This document shows, one piece after another, positions 44,768 through 55,002 of a stretch of 64,000 nt of DNA. Source of the DNA: an uncultured Pseudomonadota bacterium (lineage in GTDB: Bacteria; Pseudomonadota; Gammaproteobacteria; Steroidobacterales; Steroidobacteraceae). The DNA lies in the NCBI GenBank assembly GCA_903868595.1, contig CAIPVV010000001.1, forward strand, positions 36,900-100,899, written 5' to 3'. How positions within the stretch are numbered: position 1 is the first letter of the stretch; the number at the start of each line of letters is the position of its first letter. The notes below the pieces were generated by a model. The model was not told the DNA's origin. It ran no database searches and was given only the letters and a program-made list of their open reading frames with translations. Position numbers and translations under genes: made by a program.

Positions 44768-45827
44768 ACACCTCGTCGATCGACCGCACGACCCCGGGAT
44801 CCGTGGCCGAGTAACCCGGCAGTGCCGCGATCGCCTGCCTGAATGCCTCCCCGCGCATCACCTGCAAGATCCTCTGCATCGCGTCGCTCTCGAGACTGCG
44901 ACGGTCGCATACGAAGGTGTAGTCCTCGGTTACCAGGCGGACAAAATCCATGTCGAATTGCCGGGCGGCGGCCTCCACGCCGAAGCTCGCATCGGCCATG
45001 CCGCTGGCCACGTAGGCGGCCACGGCGGCGTGCGTGTACTCGACCTGCTCGTAGCCCTGGATCCGGCTGCCGTCCAGGCCCTGCTGCGCCAGCAGCTCGT
45101 CAAACAGCATCCGCGTGCCGGATTCCGGGTCTCGATTGACGAATCGCACGCCAGGCGCCAGGAGTTGCTCCAGGCCGGTGATGCCGAGCGGATTTCCCTT
45201 GGCCACGATCAGCCCCATCTCGCGTGTGACGAAGCCGATGGCGCGGTGCTGCTCGGACGACAGCACGCCCCGCCAGGCCGCGATGCTGCGCGCCCGCAAG
45301 TCCCCCTGCGGCAGGTGCATGCCCGCCAAGTCGCAGCCGCTTTGCGCCATGGAGGCCAGGGACGTGGGGTTGCCGACATAGCGAAAATCCACCCGCAGGC
45401 CAGGCTCCTGCGCCAGCAACTCCTGCAGCGCCGAGACCGCAAAGCCGTGGCTCGCGTGAATCCGCACGACCGCGCCACCCTCCTGCAACAGCGCGTTGAT
45501 CTCGGACTGAAGCTCCTGCGCGAGATTCTGCAACTGCGGACCCAGGCGCGCCTGCAAGCGCTGGCCAGCCCAAACCAGTCGCTCACCGAAGCTGGTCAGC
45601 GTCGTACCCCGTCCCTGACGGCTTTCGACCAGGGGGGTCTCGAAGAACTCAGACCATTTTTCAATGAGATTCCAGGCGTGCCGGTAGGACACTTGGGCGT
45701 GCTCGGCCGCCTGCGTGATCTTGCCGGTGGCGCGGATCACGTTCAGGAAATCCAGCATCACCAGCATAGAGCGGGAATCCCGCACGTTCGTAAAGCGCCA
45801 CAGCAGTTCGATCTCGATTCGAAACAC
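44754..45827 (-). CDS. ModE-type HTH regulator with PBP-like ligand domain
   Basis: The 357-residue protein has an N-terminal ModE/LysR-like winged helix (FLNVIRATGKITQAAEHAQVSYRHAWNLIEKW, shortened here, then RQGRGTTLTSFGERLVW). From about residue 110 a periplasmic-binding-protein-like domain follows (RIHASHGFAVSALQELLAQ, GNPLGITGLEQLL, VNRDPESGTRMLFDELLAQQG). This architecture is known from regulators next to molybdoenzyme genes. It starts 2 bases after the fdhD stop and so is in an operon with fdhD. Likely targets are the fds and moeA promoters. The ligand, whether molybdate, formate or a cofactor form, is not evident. Confidence 0.88.
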   Translation of the reverse strand: MFRIEIELLWRFTNVRDSRSMLVMLDFLNVIRATGKITQAAEHAQVSYRHAWNLIEKWSEFFETPLVESRQGRGTTLTSFGERLVWAGQRLQARLGPQLQNLAQELQSEINALLQEGGAVVRIHASHGFAVSALQELLAQEPGLRVDFRYVGNPTSLASMAQSGCDLAGMHLPQGDLRARSIAAWRGVLSSEQHRAIGFVTREMGLIVAKGNPLGITGLEQLLAPGVRFVNRDPESGTRMLFDELLAQQGLDGSRIQGYEQVEYTHAAVAAYVASGMADASFGVEAAARQFDMDFVRLVTEDYTFVCDRRSLESDAMQRILQVMRGEAFRQAIAALPGYSATDPGVVRSIDEVFSPG

Positions 45828-45829
45828 GG

Positions 45830-46660
45830 TTATCGAATCCTTTCGGGATTGCTATACACGACCTGCTGTTCCTCGCGCGCGAAGCCCACCAGGGTAAGCC
45901 CGCAGTCACGCGCCAGTTCAACGCCCAGGGCGGTGGGCGCGGAGACGGCCACCAGCATGCGGATGCCCACGGTTGCGGCCTTCTGGACCATTTCGTAGCT
46001 GGCGCGGCTGGTCACCAGCGCATAGCCCTGGGAGAGGTCCTCCTCGCGCCTGAGCTTCGCGCCAATGAGCTTGTCCAGCGCGTTGTGCCGGCCGACATCC
46101 TCGCGCACCTGTTGCACCTCGCCGTCCCAGCTGACCCAGGCAGCAGCGTGCAGACTGCCCGCCAGCGCACCCAGGGGCTGCATCTCGCGCAGGCGGCGCA
46201 GCGCCCCCACCAGATTCTCGCGCGACGTCTCCCCGCCCGCGGACACGGGCGGCGGACGACGAATCGCATCCTCCACGGTCTCCGCGCCGCACACCCCGCA
46301 GCCGGTGCGACCGGTCAGGTTGCGGCGGCGCTCCAGCAGCGTGCTCAGCCGCGAGCCCTCCACGGCGATTCGCAGCTCATAGGCGCCCGAGGAAGTATCC
46401 AGCGACACGGCACGTACCTCCGGGTACGCCGCCACCAGCGACTCGCTGACCGTGAAGCCCACCGCCATGTCCTCCAGGTCCAGCGGCGTGCACATCATCA
46501 CCACGTGCGGGATCGAGTTGTAGGACAGCGCGACGGGTACCTCGGCCGCGACACTGTCGGGCGCCTCCTGCCACTGGCCGGCGCGCCACCGTCGCACCTG
46601 CAGTTCACGCACGGCTTCCCCGCCCGGGGGCAGGTTGGGGGGACGGGTTGCCGCGCGCAT
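45830..46660 (-). CDS. fdhD: formate dehydrogenase accessory sulfurtransferase FdhD
   Basis: The 276-residue protein has the FdhD pattern: NSIPHVVMMCTPLDLEDMAVGF (shortened), the sulfur-carrying C-x-x-C in GRTGCGVCG, REDVGRHNALDKLIG, and SYEMVQKAATVGI. FdhD moves sulfur from IscS to the bis-MGD molybdenum centre and is needed for formate dehydrogenase activity. It corresponds to FdsC of other Fds operons. It is the first gene of an operon with the ModE-type regulator. Confidence 0.95.
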   Translation of the reverse strand: MRAATRPPNLPPGGEAVRELQVRRWRAGQWQEAPDSVAAEVPVALSYNSIPHVVMMCTPLDLEDMAVGFTVSESLVAAYPEVRAVSLDTSSGAYELRIAVEGSRLSTLLERRRNLTGRTGCGVCGAETVEDAIRRPPPVSAGGETSRENLVGALRRLREMQPLGALAGSLHAAAWVSWDGEVQQVREDVGRHNALDKLIGAKLRREEDLSQGYALVTSRASYEMVQKAATVGIRMLVAVSAPTALGVELARDCGLTLVGFAREEQQVVYSNPERIR

Positions 46661-47223
46661 GAAGGCCCTCCGGCCGGATACGATTCAGGCAGGCAGTTTA
46701 CCGCGCCGCCTGCCGGCAGGCGCACCAGCCTAGCCGCGATGTGTCCGCAGGGTGTTCCCTGCCTCCGGGCAGCGGAAGCGGGTGTTGCGAGACGTCAGTT
46801 TCCCCACGCCAGGCGAGAGAACAACCCTGCACCAGCCTGCTCGCCGGAGCCCCGCGAAGCTGCGGCTACGGCGCTCCGGGGCCGAAGGCCTGGCGGGGGG
46901 CTGCAGGACCGCTCCAGCCGTCCCCGTGCTGCGCTACCGGCCGGAACACCGCGGGGAGCTGATCCACCCGGATAGCCCAAAGCGGGCTCGGATCACCGGC
47001 ATTGGCCATCGCCTCCAGGGCTGCCGGGACGCCGCACGCAGCTGGGGGGATCCGCCGCCCGCCTACCCGGCCCTTCAGGCCGGGATCCCCCGCTAGAGCG
47101 GGCACCGGCCGCACTCGGCGCTGGACTACAAACCGCCCGTCCGCCAACTCGGCCTGGGCGGGAACAGCCTGCTGAGGCTGCAACGCCACGCGCCCCGGTC
47201 CCTGCCTGCGAGCGCCTGCGCCC
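46661..47223. other. intergenic region (563 bp)
   Basis: No recognisable gene. A minus-strand frame at about 46866-47189 contains a stretch with balanced composition (ALEAMANAGDPSPLWAIRVDQL), but the rest is low-complexity; it may be a remnant. Two hairpins lie near the right end. Confidence 0.4.
47066..47102. terminator. two adjacent hairpins downstream of the marR pair
   Basis: CCCGGCC-CTTCA-GGCCGGG (47066-47084) and CCCGC-TAGA-GCGGG (47089-47102) stand side by side, 120-160 bases after the stop of the last minus-strand marR gene. Neither has a T-run. They may end the frmA-marR-marR transcript. Confidence 0.45.
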
Positions 47224-47742
47224 TTACGGGCGGATACGCTGCAGCAGGCTGATCAGCTGGCGACGCTCGTCGGCATCGAACAGGCTGTCCAGCGCCTGCT
47301 CGCAGATCAGCATGCGCTCCTTGAGCAACTTGAGCTCGCGGCTGCCCTCGGCGGTGAGGAACAGGCCGTGGCGACGGCGGTCCTCGGTCGAGCGGCGCCG
47401 CACGAGCCAGCCGTTCTGCTCCATTCGATCCACCAGCGAGACGATGCTGGCCTTGTCGATGTTGAGGTTCTGCGCGACCTGGACCTGCGCGATGCCGGGG
47501 TTGGCGCCACACAGGACCAGCAGGCCGAAAACGCCGGAACCGATATCCGCACTCGACATCGCCCGGGTGAAGCTGCGATGCAGGGCCAACTGCGCGATCC
47601 GCACGTTATAGCCGAGCAGGGCCGGAAGGATGTCCAGATCAACACTGCCACCCGAGATCTTGCGGGCACCCAGCAGCGCCGCGTCGTTATCCGAGTCCGC
47701 AGCCTTGCTCGAGACCGGGCTTGGCCTGGCGGTGCTGTCCAT
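47224..47742 (-). CDS. MarR-family regulator (copy 1)
   Basis: The 172-residue protein starts at ATG 47742, preceded by AGGGGAG. The winged helix is GIAQVQVAQNLNIDKASIVSLVDRMEQNG (shortened) followed by the wing RRRSTEDRRRHGLFLT. It is a paralogue of the next gene upstream, sharing LGYNVRxAQLAxxRxF and the DKAS(I/V)V recognition helix. Nearly identical recognition helices suggest the two bind the same operator or form heterodimers. Both lie downstream of the formaldehyde dehydrogenase gene. Confidence 0.9.
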   Translation of the reverse strand: MDSTARPSPVSSKAADSDNDAALLGARKISGGSVDLDILPALLGYNVRIAQLALHRSFTRAMSSADIGSGVFGLLVLCGANPGIAQVQVAQNLNIDKASIVSLVDRMEQNGWLVRRRSTEDRRRHGLFLTAEGSRELKLLKERMLICEQALDSLFDADERRQLISLLQRIRP

Positions 47743-47897
47743 ATCTGAGACTCCCCTCTTCGTGGCTGAACCACAGAGGGAATAGCAAAGGCTGTGCCAG
47801 CCACGGGATGCCTTGCAAGGGGCCCGAGATGGGCCTGCCAGCCCCGCCGGGCGCGCAAGGCGCCCCTCACGGTGCAGGGCGCACCGGATCAGTGCGT

Positions 47898-47917
47898 CTC
47901 TACAACTATTCGTAGAG
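47898..47917 (-). repeat. inverted repeat CTCTAC-N8-GTAGAG over the marR stop codon
   Basis: Six-base arms flank an 8-base centre that includes the TAG stop of the upstream marR (copy 2). It lies 155 bases before the start of marR copy 1. It may be a MarR operator or a weak terminator between the two regulator genes. Confidence 0.4.
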
Positions 47918-48400
47918 CCGCTGTAGCAATTCCACCAATAGCGCCAGCTCCGCCGGAGAGTAGCGCTCCACGAAGCGACGCTCGTGCCGGGCCACCTCCT
48001 CCTTGAGCCCCTGCAGCCGCGACTGGCCGGCCTCGGTGAGGAACAGGCCCTGCCGGCGCCGGTCCTGGGTGGAGCGGCGCCGCTCCACCAGACCGCCAGC
48101 CTCCAGCCGGTCGATCAGCGCCACGACGCTGGCCTTGTCCAGGGCCAGCTGGCGGGCCAGGTCCACCTGGGCGATGCCCGGATGCGCCTCGGCCAGCACC
48201 AGGATGCTGAAGACCACCGGCCGGATCTTGCCCTGCGCGACGCTGCGCTGGAAATCCCGCGACACCGCCAGCTGCGCGCGCCGCACGTTGTAGCCGAGGA
48301 ACCCCTGCAGCGGGCCCACCCCGCTCGCCGCCGCGCCGGCAGCCTGCTTGCCCGCCTTGCGCGATCCGGCGCCAGCAGCGCGGCGGGCGGGCCCTGCCAT
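47906..48400 (-). CDS. MarR-family regulator (copy 2)
   Basis: The 164-residue product starts 3 bases after the formaldehyde dehydrogenase stop, so they share a transcript. An Ala/Gly/Lys-rich N-terminal tail (about 30 residues) precedes the MarR core: LQGFLGYNVRRAQLAVSRDF, IAQVDLARQLALDKASVVALIDRLE (shortened), RRSTQDRRRQGLFLT. Linkage to frmA suggests control by aldehyde or oxidative stress, but no conserved Cys sensor is seen in the core. Confidence 0.9.
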   Translation of the reverse strand: MAGPARRAAGAGSRKAGKQAAGAAASGVGPLQGFLGYNVRRAQLAVSRDFQRSVAQGKIRPVVFSILVLAEAHPGIAQVDLARQLALDKASVVALIDRLEAGGLVERRRSTQDRRRQGLFLTEAGQSRLQGLKEEVARHERRFVERYSPAELALLVELLQRLYE

Positions 48401-48403
48401 GCC

Positions 48404-49516
<1,113 letters not shown>

Positions 49517-49562
49517 GACTGTACTCTGTCGATTTTGGGTTCTGGTTAGGGTTGTCGGAAGG

Positions 49563-50021
49563 CTAGAGATTGTGTCCGCCGATGCGCAGCGAGGCCGTGG
49601 CGATGCGCACTTCCACGAGGAAGGAGACCAGCGCCACGACCAGGGAGCTCATCGAGACGATAAACAGCACGCTGACCGGCAGCGTGAGCGAAAAGGAGGC
49701 GAAGGCCGAGGCGAACAGCAAGGCCACGACCACCGCCACCAGCAGCGCCGCGGCCGTGGCCAGCGTGATGGAGAAGTTCATGAGGCGCGCGCGCCGGCGC
49801 GTGACCCGCAGGGCGGCGTGGATCTCCCGCGATTCCTCGGTGTTGGCGTGCTGCAAGCGCTGCTCGACGACGCGGGCGCGGTCCACGATGCGCGCCAGCC
49901 GCGAGGTCAGCATGCCCAGCAGCACGCCGATGCCGTTGAGCAGGAAGACCGGCGCGAGGGAGAGCTGGATTGCGTGCGCGACGTCGGTGACGGGTACCTG
50001 GCGAAGTTCAAGGACATTCAT
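49563..50021 (-). CDS. DUF2721-like membrane protein
   Basis: The 152-residue protein has three hydrophobic segments (about 20-40, 78-100, 110-135) and the DUF2721 opening [26 protein letters not shown] (shortened) followed by [13 protein letters not shown]. Its ATG overlaps the kdsB stop (ATGA). The family has no known function but is often found near KDO/lipid A or redox genes. Likely inner-membrane. Confidence 0.8.
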   Translation of the reverse strand: MNVLELRQVPVTDVAHAIQLSLAPVFLLNGIGVLLGMLTSRLARIVDRARVVEQRLQHANTEESREIHAALRVTRRRARLMNFSITLATAAALLVAVVVALLFASAFASFSLTLPVSVLFIVSMSSLVVALVSFLVEVRIATASLRIGGHNL

Positions 50022-50791
50022 GGGGGGACTCCTGCGCCAGCCCCGAGCAGCGCGGCGACGCGTGCCAGGTCGGCGGCGGTGTTGACGTCGGGACCCGGCG
50101 CAATGAGCGCCTCGGCCACGCGGATTTCCAGGCCGTTCTCCAGCGCCCGCAGCTGCTCCAGGCGCTCCAGGCGCTCCAGCGGCGTGGGCGCAAGCGCTGC
50201 CAGGCGCTGCAGGGCGCCGACGCGGTAGGCGTACAGGCCGACGTGGCGATGCGCCCCGTCGTGGCGCGTCTGCGAGGCGAGCCCCTGCGCCGCCGCATCG
50301 CGGTTCCAGGGGATCGGCGCGCGGCTGAAGTACAGCGCCCGGCCCTCCCGCGTCGCGACCACCTTGACCACGTTGGGATCCAGGAACGCCTCCAGCCCCG
50401 CCAGCGGAGCCGACAGCGTCGCGATGTCCGCCGACGGGTGCGCGGCGAGCAGCTGCGCCACCTGGCGCACCAGCTCCACCGGCATCAGCGGCTCATCGCC
50501 CTGCAGGTTCACGATGATCGCCTCCGGCGGCCAGCCCGCGCGGGCCGCCACCTCCGCGATCCGGTCCGTCCCGGTCTCGTGGCGTGCCGAGGTCAGCATG
50601 ACCTGCGCGCCGAAACCGCGGGCGACACGGGCAATCCGCTCCTCATCGGTGGCCACCACGACCTCGGCGGCGCCGCAGCCGCAGGCGCGCTCGTACACCC
50701 ATTGGATCATGGGCTTTCCGGCCAGGGGGAGCAGCGGCTTGCCGGGCAACCGGGTCGAAGCGTAGCGGGCCGGAATGACGACGCGGAACAC
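50018..50791 (-). CDS. kdsB: 3-deoxy-manno-octulosonate cytidylyltransferase KdsB
   Basis: I place the start at GTG 50791, 4 bases after the Trm112-like stop, giving 257 residues that begin FRVVIPARYASTRLPGKPLL (shortened in part). ATG 50818 would add nine residues and overlap the previous gene. CMP-KDO synthetase motifs are present: the ARYASTRLPGKPL loop, VATDEERIA, VNLQGDEPLM, SRAPIPWNRD, and HVGLYAYRV. It activates KDO with CTP for addition to lipid A in the cytosol. It sits with lpxK and msbA, the usual arrangement. Confidence 0.95.
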   Translation of the reverse strand: MFRVVIPARYASTRLPGKPLLPLAGKPMIQWVYERACGCGAAEVVVATDEERIARVARGFGAQVMLTSARHETGTDRIAEVAARAGWPPEAIIVNLQGDEPLMPVELVRQVAQLLAAHPSADIATLSAPLAGLEAFLDPNVVKVVATREGRALYFSRAPIPWNRDAAAQGLASQTRHDGAHRHVGLYAYRVGALQRLAALAPTPLERLERLEQLRALENGLEIRVAEALIAPGPDVNTAADLARVAALLGAGAGVPP

Positions 50792-50795
50792 GGCG

Positions 50796-50987
50796 CTATC
50801 GATCCAGCAGCGGATCATCCGGGGTGAGCACGCGCGCCTCGTTCTCCAGCATCACCGGCACGCCATCGCGCACCGGGAAGGCCAGCCGATCCAGCCGGCA
50901 GACGAGCACCTGGGAATCCCGGTGCAGCTGCAGGGGGCCCTTGCAGACCGGGCAGGCCAGAATATCCAGCAGGCGGGAATCAATCAC
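50796..50987 (-). CDS. Trm112-family small zinc-binding protein
   Basis: The 63-residue protein (GTG start at 50987, overlapping the lpxK stop as GTGA) begins [20 protein letters not shown], with the CPxC knuckle but only one zinc pair, and has [11 protein letters not shown]. This is the YcaR-like group found between lpxK and kdsB in many Gammaproteobacteria. Its role is unknown; related Trm112 proteins activate methyltransferases. Confidence 0.9.
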   Translation of the reverse strand: MIDSRLLDILACPVCKGPLQLHRDSQVLVCRLDRLAFPVRDGVPVMLENEARVLTPDDPLLDR

Positions 50988-52015
50988 TTAGGCAGCTCTC
51001 CCGTAACAGGCAGCGCCGACAAGCACTGCACCAGACGCGCATCATCGGCCGCATCGAAGCTCGCGTCGACCGGCACGAACCAGTGGTGCTGGTCCGCGAA
51101 GCCCGCGCATTTTACTGCATCCTTCTCGGTCATGAGCACCGGCAACTCATCGCCGAAGCGCAGGTCGGCGGCGCTGAAGGCGTGGTGATCACCGAACGGG
51201 TGCTCCTGCACGCGCAGTCCGGCGGCGCGCAGCTGGGAAAAAAAGCGCTCCGGATTGCCGATCGCCGCCACCGCATGGACCGACTGGCCCTGGAAATCGG
51301 CGAGCCGCCGGTTGGCAAAGAAGCCGGTGAGCGAGACGGCCTCCTCCCCGACCAGCCGCATGGTGAGCGCGCCGTCCGGGAGTGCGGACAGCCGCCGCCC
51401 CTGCGTCGCGTTGACCACGACCAGGTCCACGGCGGCGAGCCGCGAGGCCGGCTCGCGCAGCGGACCGGCCGGCAGCAGCCGCCCGTTGCCCAGGCCCCGC
51501 GCGCCATCCACGACGGCGATCTCCACGTCGCGGGCCAGCGCCAGGTGCTGCAAGCCGTCGTCGCAGAGGATCACGTCGCAGCCCTGCTCCACCAGCAATC
51601 GCGCCGCCTCCGCGCGCCGCGCCCCCACGCAGACCGGCACGCCGGTGCGACGCTGCAGCAGCAGCGGCTCATCGCCCACGTCGGCCACGCGGCTGTTGGC
51701 TTGAACCAGTTGCGCGGCGTGGCCGGCGCGGCCATGGCCGCGCGTGGCAATGCCGGGACGGCGTCCCAGCACCAGGAGCTTTTGGGCGAGGTACACGGCC
51801 AGCGGCGTCTTGCCGGTGCCGCCGACCGAGAGGTTGCCGACCACCACCACGGGGACGGCAACGCGCGCGCCGCGCAGCACGCCCAGCGCATACAGCGCGC
51901 GGCGCAACCACACGATGAGCCCGAACAGCCAGCCCAGCGGCCACAGCCAGACCGCCGAGGACCCGCCGTACCAGATCCGGTTAAGTCGGGATTCCCAGGT
52001 GTGCGGCTCAGGCAT
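50984..52015 (-). CDS. lpxK: tetraacyldisaccharide 4'-kinase LpxK
   Basis: The start is ATG 52015, overlapping the msbA stop by 8 bases. The 343-residue product has a membrane-anchoring N-terminus ([17 protein letters not shown]), Walker [32 protein letters not shown] with the catalytic Asp, and [10 protein letters not shown]. It phosphorylates the lipid A disaccharide at the 4' position at the inner membrane. Order msbA-lpxK-trm112-kdsB is the classic gammaproteobacterial arrangement. Confidence 0.96.
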   Translation of the reverse strand: MPEPHTWESRLNRIWYGGSSAVWLWPLGWLFGLIVWLRRALYALGVLRGARVAVPVVVVGNLSVGGTGKTPLAVYLAQKLLVLGRRPGIATRGHGRAGHAAQLVQANSRVADVGDEPLLLQRRTGVPVCVGARRAEAARLLVEQGCDVILCDDGLQHLALARDVEIAVVDGARGLGNGRLLPAGPLREPASRLAAVDLVVVNATQGRRLSALPDGALTMRLVGEEAVSLTGFFANRRLADFQGQSVHAVAAIGNPERFFSQLRAAGLRVQEHPFGDHHAFSAADLRFGDELPVLMTEKDAVKCAGFADQHHWFVPVDASFDAADDARLVQCLSALPVTGELPK

Positions 52016-53759
52016 CGAACGCCAGCCGATGCAGCTGTGCGTAGAGTCCGCCCCGTGCCAGCAGCTCGGCATGCGTGCCGGACTCGGCGATGCGACCGTG
52101 GTCCAGCACCACGATCCGATCAGCCTGCTCGACGGTGGAGAGGCGGTGCGCGATGACCAGCGTCGTGCGGCCGCGCACCAGCTCGGCGAGGGCCGCCTGG
52201 ATGTGCCGCTCGGATTCCGTATCCAGCGCCGAGGTCGCCTCGTCCAGGATCAGGATGGGCGCATCCTTCAGCAGCGCGCGGGCGATGGCGATGCGTTGGC
52301 GCTGGCCACCGGAGAGCAAGGTACCCCGATCCCCGACCAGCGTATCCAGGCCCTGCGGCAGCTGGCGCGCGAACTCCAGCACATGGGCCTGGCGCGCCGC
52401 CGCCTCCACGCGCTCCAGGGGCACGTCCTTGAGGCCAAAGGCGATGTTGTTGCGGATGCTGTCGTTGAACAGCGTGACGTCCTGGCCCACGTAGCTGACC
52501 TGGCGGCGCAGGTCCTGCAGCGCGAACTCGCGCACGTCCGTGCCATCGACGCGCACGCAGCCAGACTCCGGGTCGTAGAAGCGCGGCACGAGCCCGACCA
52601 GCGTCGACTTGCCGCTGCCGGAGCGACCCACGATGGCCACGGTATGGCCGGCCGGCACATCCAGCGTCACCTCGCGAAGCACCGCGCCCTTCTCGGCCCG
52701 GTAGGTGAAGTTCACGCTCTCAAAGCGCAGCTCGCCGCGCGAGCGCTCCAGCGGCTTGCCGCCGCCGTTGTCCTCGCGGGCTTTATCCAGCACCTCGAAG
52801 ACGCTGGCGCCCGCGGCAATACCCTGCTGCAGCGGTCCGGAGACGTTGACCAGGCGGCGCAGCGGCGCCATCACCAGCAGCATCGCGGTGATGAAGGCCA
52901 GGAAGCTATCGACCTGCATCTGTTTGTCGACGACCTGCTTGATCGCGACCGCCAGGACGGCGGCCAGGCCCAGCGCGGCCACCAGCTGCACGATCGGGCT
53001 GCTGGCGGCCTTTGCATTGATCAGGCGCACGTTGCTGCGGCAGTTCTCCTCGTTGACGTGCTCGAAGAGCTCCTGCTGGTGCGCCTGCGCCGTGAAGACC
53101 TTGATCAGCCGGTGCCCCTCGATCGCCTCTTTGGAGACGCGCGTCACGTCGCCCATGGAATTCTGGATGCGGGCGCTGTAGCGGCGGAAGCGGCGGTTGA
53201 TGCCGCCCATGAGCCAGGCGATCAGCGGCGCCACCACGACGGAGAGCAGCGTCAGGCGCCACGACATCGCCACCATGCTCCCCAGCAGCAGCACGACGGA
53301 GATGGAGTCGCGGATCATCACGGTGATGGAGTTGGTGGTGGCCTCGGCGACCTGCTCCACGTTGAACGTGAGGCGCGAGAGCATCGGACCCGCGGACACC
53401 TGGTCGTAGTACGCGTTGGGCAGGTGCAGGTACTGGGCGAAGAGGTCCGCACGGATCGCCTTGATGACCTGCCGGCCGACCCAGCCCGGGAAATAGGTGG
53501 CCACGTAGTCGCCCACGCCGCGCGCCAGGAACACCACCAGCACGCCCACCGGCACCAGCCACAGCACGCGCGGATCGGGCTTCACGAAGGAGTACTGCAG
53601 GAAGTACTTGATGAACCAGGTCAGGCCGGCCTCGGTGGCGGCGTACAGGATCATGCCCAGCACGCCGATCCCGAACATGCCCAGGTGTGGGCGCGCATAC
53701 GCCAACAGGCGGCGGTAGGTCTGCGAGGCGGAAACCACCGGCCGATCGTGGGCGCTCAT
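52008..53759 (-). CDS. msbA: lipid A flippase MsbA (ABC transporter)
   Basis: The 583-residue protein starts at ATG 53759. It has six membrane helices (about 25-310) and one ABC ATPase domain: Walker A GRSGSGKST, Q-loop VGQDVTLFN, signature LLSGGQRQRIAIARAL, Walker B ILILDEATSALD, H-loop IAHRLS. The length equals E. coli MsbA. As a homodimer it flips core-lipid A across the inner membrane. It follows the tolR-like gene by 4 bases and overlaps lpxK. Confidence 0.96.
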   Translation of the reverse strand: MSAHDRPVVSASQTYRRLLAYARPHLGMFGIGVLGMILYAATEAGLTWFIKYFLQYSFVKPDPRVLWLVPVGVLVVFLARGVGDYVATYFPGWVGRQVIKAIRADLFAQYLHLPNAYYDQVSAGPMLSRLTFNVEQVAEATTNSITVMIRDSISVVLLLGSMVAMSWRLTLLSVVVAPLIAWLMGGINRRFRRYSARIQNSMGDVTRVSKEAIEGHRLIKVFTAQAHQQELFEHVNEENCRSNVRLINAKAASSPIVQLVAALGLAAVLAVAIKQVVDKQMQVDSFLAFITAMLLVMAPLRRLVNVSGPLQQGIAAGASVFEVLDKAREDNGGGKPLERSRGELRFESVNFTYRAEKGAVLREVTLDVPAGHTVAIVGRSGSGKSTLVGLVPRFYDPESGCVRVDGTDVREFALQDLRRQVSYVGQDVTLFNDSIRNNIAFGLKDVPLERVEAAARQAHVLEFARQLPQGLDTLVGDRGTLLSGGQRQRIAIARALLKDAPILILDEATSALDTESERHIQAALAELVRGRTTLVIAHRLSTVEQADRIVVLDHGRIAESGTHAELLARGGLYAQLHRLAFDA

Positions 53760-53763
53760 GGGA

Positions 53764-54201
53764 TCAGGGCTGCGCGGCGCGGGCCGGCTCCTGGCTGACG
53801 GTGGCGATATTGAGTTCGCCGAAGCCCAGGCGGCCCAGCACATCCATCGCCGTGACCACCGACTGGTGGGTGGCCCGGCCGTCGGCGCGCAGCGTGATGC
53901 GCGCATCGCGCTTCTCCCCCGCCACCTTCAGGATCGCGGCGCGCAGCGTTTCGCGGCTGGAGTTGATGAGATCCTTGTCGTTGATCCGGTAGCTGCCGTT
54001 CTGCGTCACCACGATGACGATATTCTCCGGCCCCGCGGGGGCCTGCGGCATCTGCTGGGCCTGGGGCAACTGGATGCGCAGGCGGCCCTCCTCCACGAAC
54101 GTGGAGGACAGCATGAAGAAGATGACCAGCAGCAGCAGGATGTCGATCAGGGAGATCAGGTTGATCTCCGGCTCCTCCATCCGGCGGGTCTGCAGCTTCA
54201 C
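53764..54201 (-). CDS. ExbD/TolR-family protein
   Basis: The GTG start (54201) overlaps the stop of the TolQ/ExbB-like gene as GTGA. The 145-residue product has a short cytosolic N-terminus, one membrane helix with the essential Asp (NLISLIDILLLLVIFFMLSSTF, shortened), and a periplasmic domain (VTQNGSYRINDKDL, RITLRADGRATHQSVVTAMD). It is a stator partner of the adjacent proton channel. In many Gammaproteobacteria an exbB/exbD pair precedes msbA, as here. Confidence 0.92.
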   Translation of the reverse strand: MKLQTRRMEEPEINLISLIDILLLLVIFFMLSSTFVEEGRLRIQLPQAQQMPQAPAGPENIVIVVTQNGSYRINDKDLINSSRETLRAAILKVAGEKRDARITLRADGRATHQSVVTAMDVLGRLGFGELNIATVSQEPARAAQP

Positions 54202-54821
54202 GCGGCGGCCTTGCGCGCGGCGCGCGTCTCCAACGCATCGGAGAAGCTGGTCGCGTCCTTCTCCATCTGCACGACGATGCGCTCCACCCGGCCGCGCAGG
54301 TAGCGGTAGCTGATCAGCGAGGGGATGGCAACGCACAGGCCCGCGGCCGTGGTCACCAGTGCCTCGGAAATGCCGCCCGACAGCAGGCGCGGGTCGCCCA
54401 TGCCGCCGACGGAGATCGCGTTGAAGGCCTTGATGATGCCGGTGACGGTCCCCAGCAGGCCCAGCAGCGGCGAGACGCCGGCGATGGTGCCCAGTGTATT
54501 CAGGAAGCGCTCCAGGTCATGCACGACGTGGCGCCCGGCGTCCTCCATGCGCTCGCGCAGGATTTCCCGCGGGCGGTTGTGGTGCGTGAGTCCCACCGCC
54601 AGCAGCCGCCCCATCGGCGAATTCTGCTCCAGGGCCTCGATGACCTTGGCGTTGACCTGGCCGCTGTCCACCAGCTGCCAGACGCGCCGGGTCAGGTCCG
54701 GCGGCAGCACGCGGCGGGCCTGCAAGGTCCACAGCCGCTCAAGGACGATGCCCACGGCGATGGTCGAGCAGAGGATGATCGGCCACATGAACGGGCCACC
54801 GGCACGAACTAGTTCCCACAT
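54198..54821 (-). CDS. MotA/TolQ/ExbB proton channel protein
   Basis: The 207-residue protein has three membrane helices: about 10-28, GTIAGVSPLLGLLGTVTGIIKAF (shortened; helix 2, with the Thr/Gly pattern of the proton path), and LVTTAAGLCVAIPSL (helix 3). It provides proton-motive energy with the ExbD/TolR-like partner, for a Tol- or Ton-like process. No TonB or TolA gene is adjacent. It heads the operon exbB-exbD-msbA-lpxK-trm112-kdsB-DUF2721, and probably frmA-marR-marR by readthrough. Confidence 0.93.
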   Translation of the reverse strand: MWELVRAGGPFMWPIILCSTIAVGIVLERLWTLQARRVLPPDLTRRVWQLVDSGQVNAKVIEALEQNSPMGRLLAVGLTHHNRPREILRERMEDAGRHVVHDLERFLNTLGTIAGVSPLLGLLGTVTGIIKAFNAISVGGMGDPRLLSGGISEALVTTAAGLCVAIPSLISYRYLRGRVERIVVQMEKDATSFSDALETRAARKAAA

Positions 54822-54954
54822 GGGCGCGGATGATACCTAAGGCGACCCGCATTTACCTGCCGCCCGGTCCCGTTCCGGGACGGACGGCGCGCGCCGGGGG
54901 CGGCCCGCGGCAGACCGGGACGAGGCGCCCCTCCGATGAATACTCAAAAGTCGA

Positions 54955-54978
54955 GCCCGCTCCCACATGGCAGCGGGC
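54955..54978 (+). repeat. hairpin upstream of the DUF2062 gene
   Basis: GCCCGCT (54955-54961) and AGCGGGC (54972-54978) form a 7-bp stem with a 10-base loop, 25 bases before the DUF2062 ATG. It may be part of the 5' leader. Confidence 0.35.
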
Positions 54979-55002
54979 TACCTGATAAAGTCCGCAACCC
55001 TC

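Noticed and set aside
46741..47200. Possible minus-strand gene between fdhD and the marR pair
   Set aside because: Only a short stretch has protein-like composition; there is no start, no family match and the rest is low-complexity.
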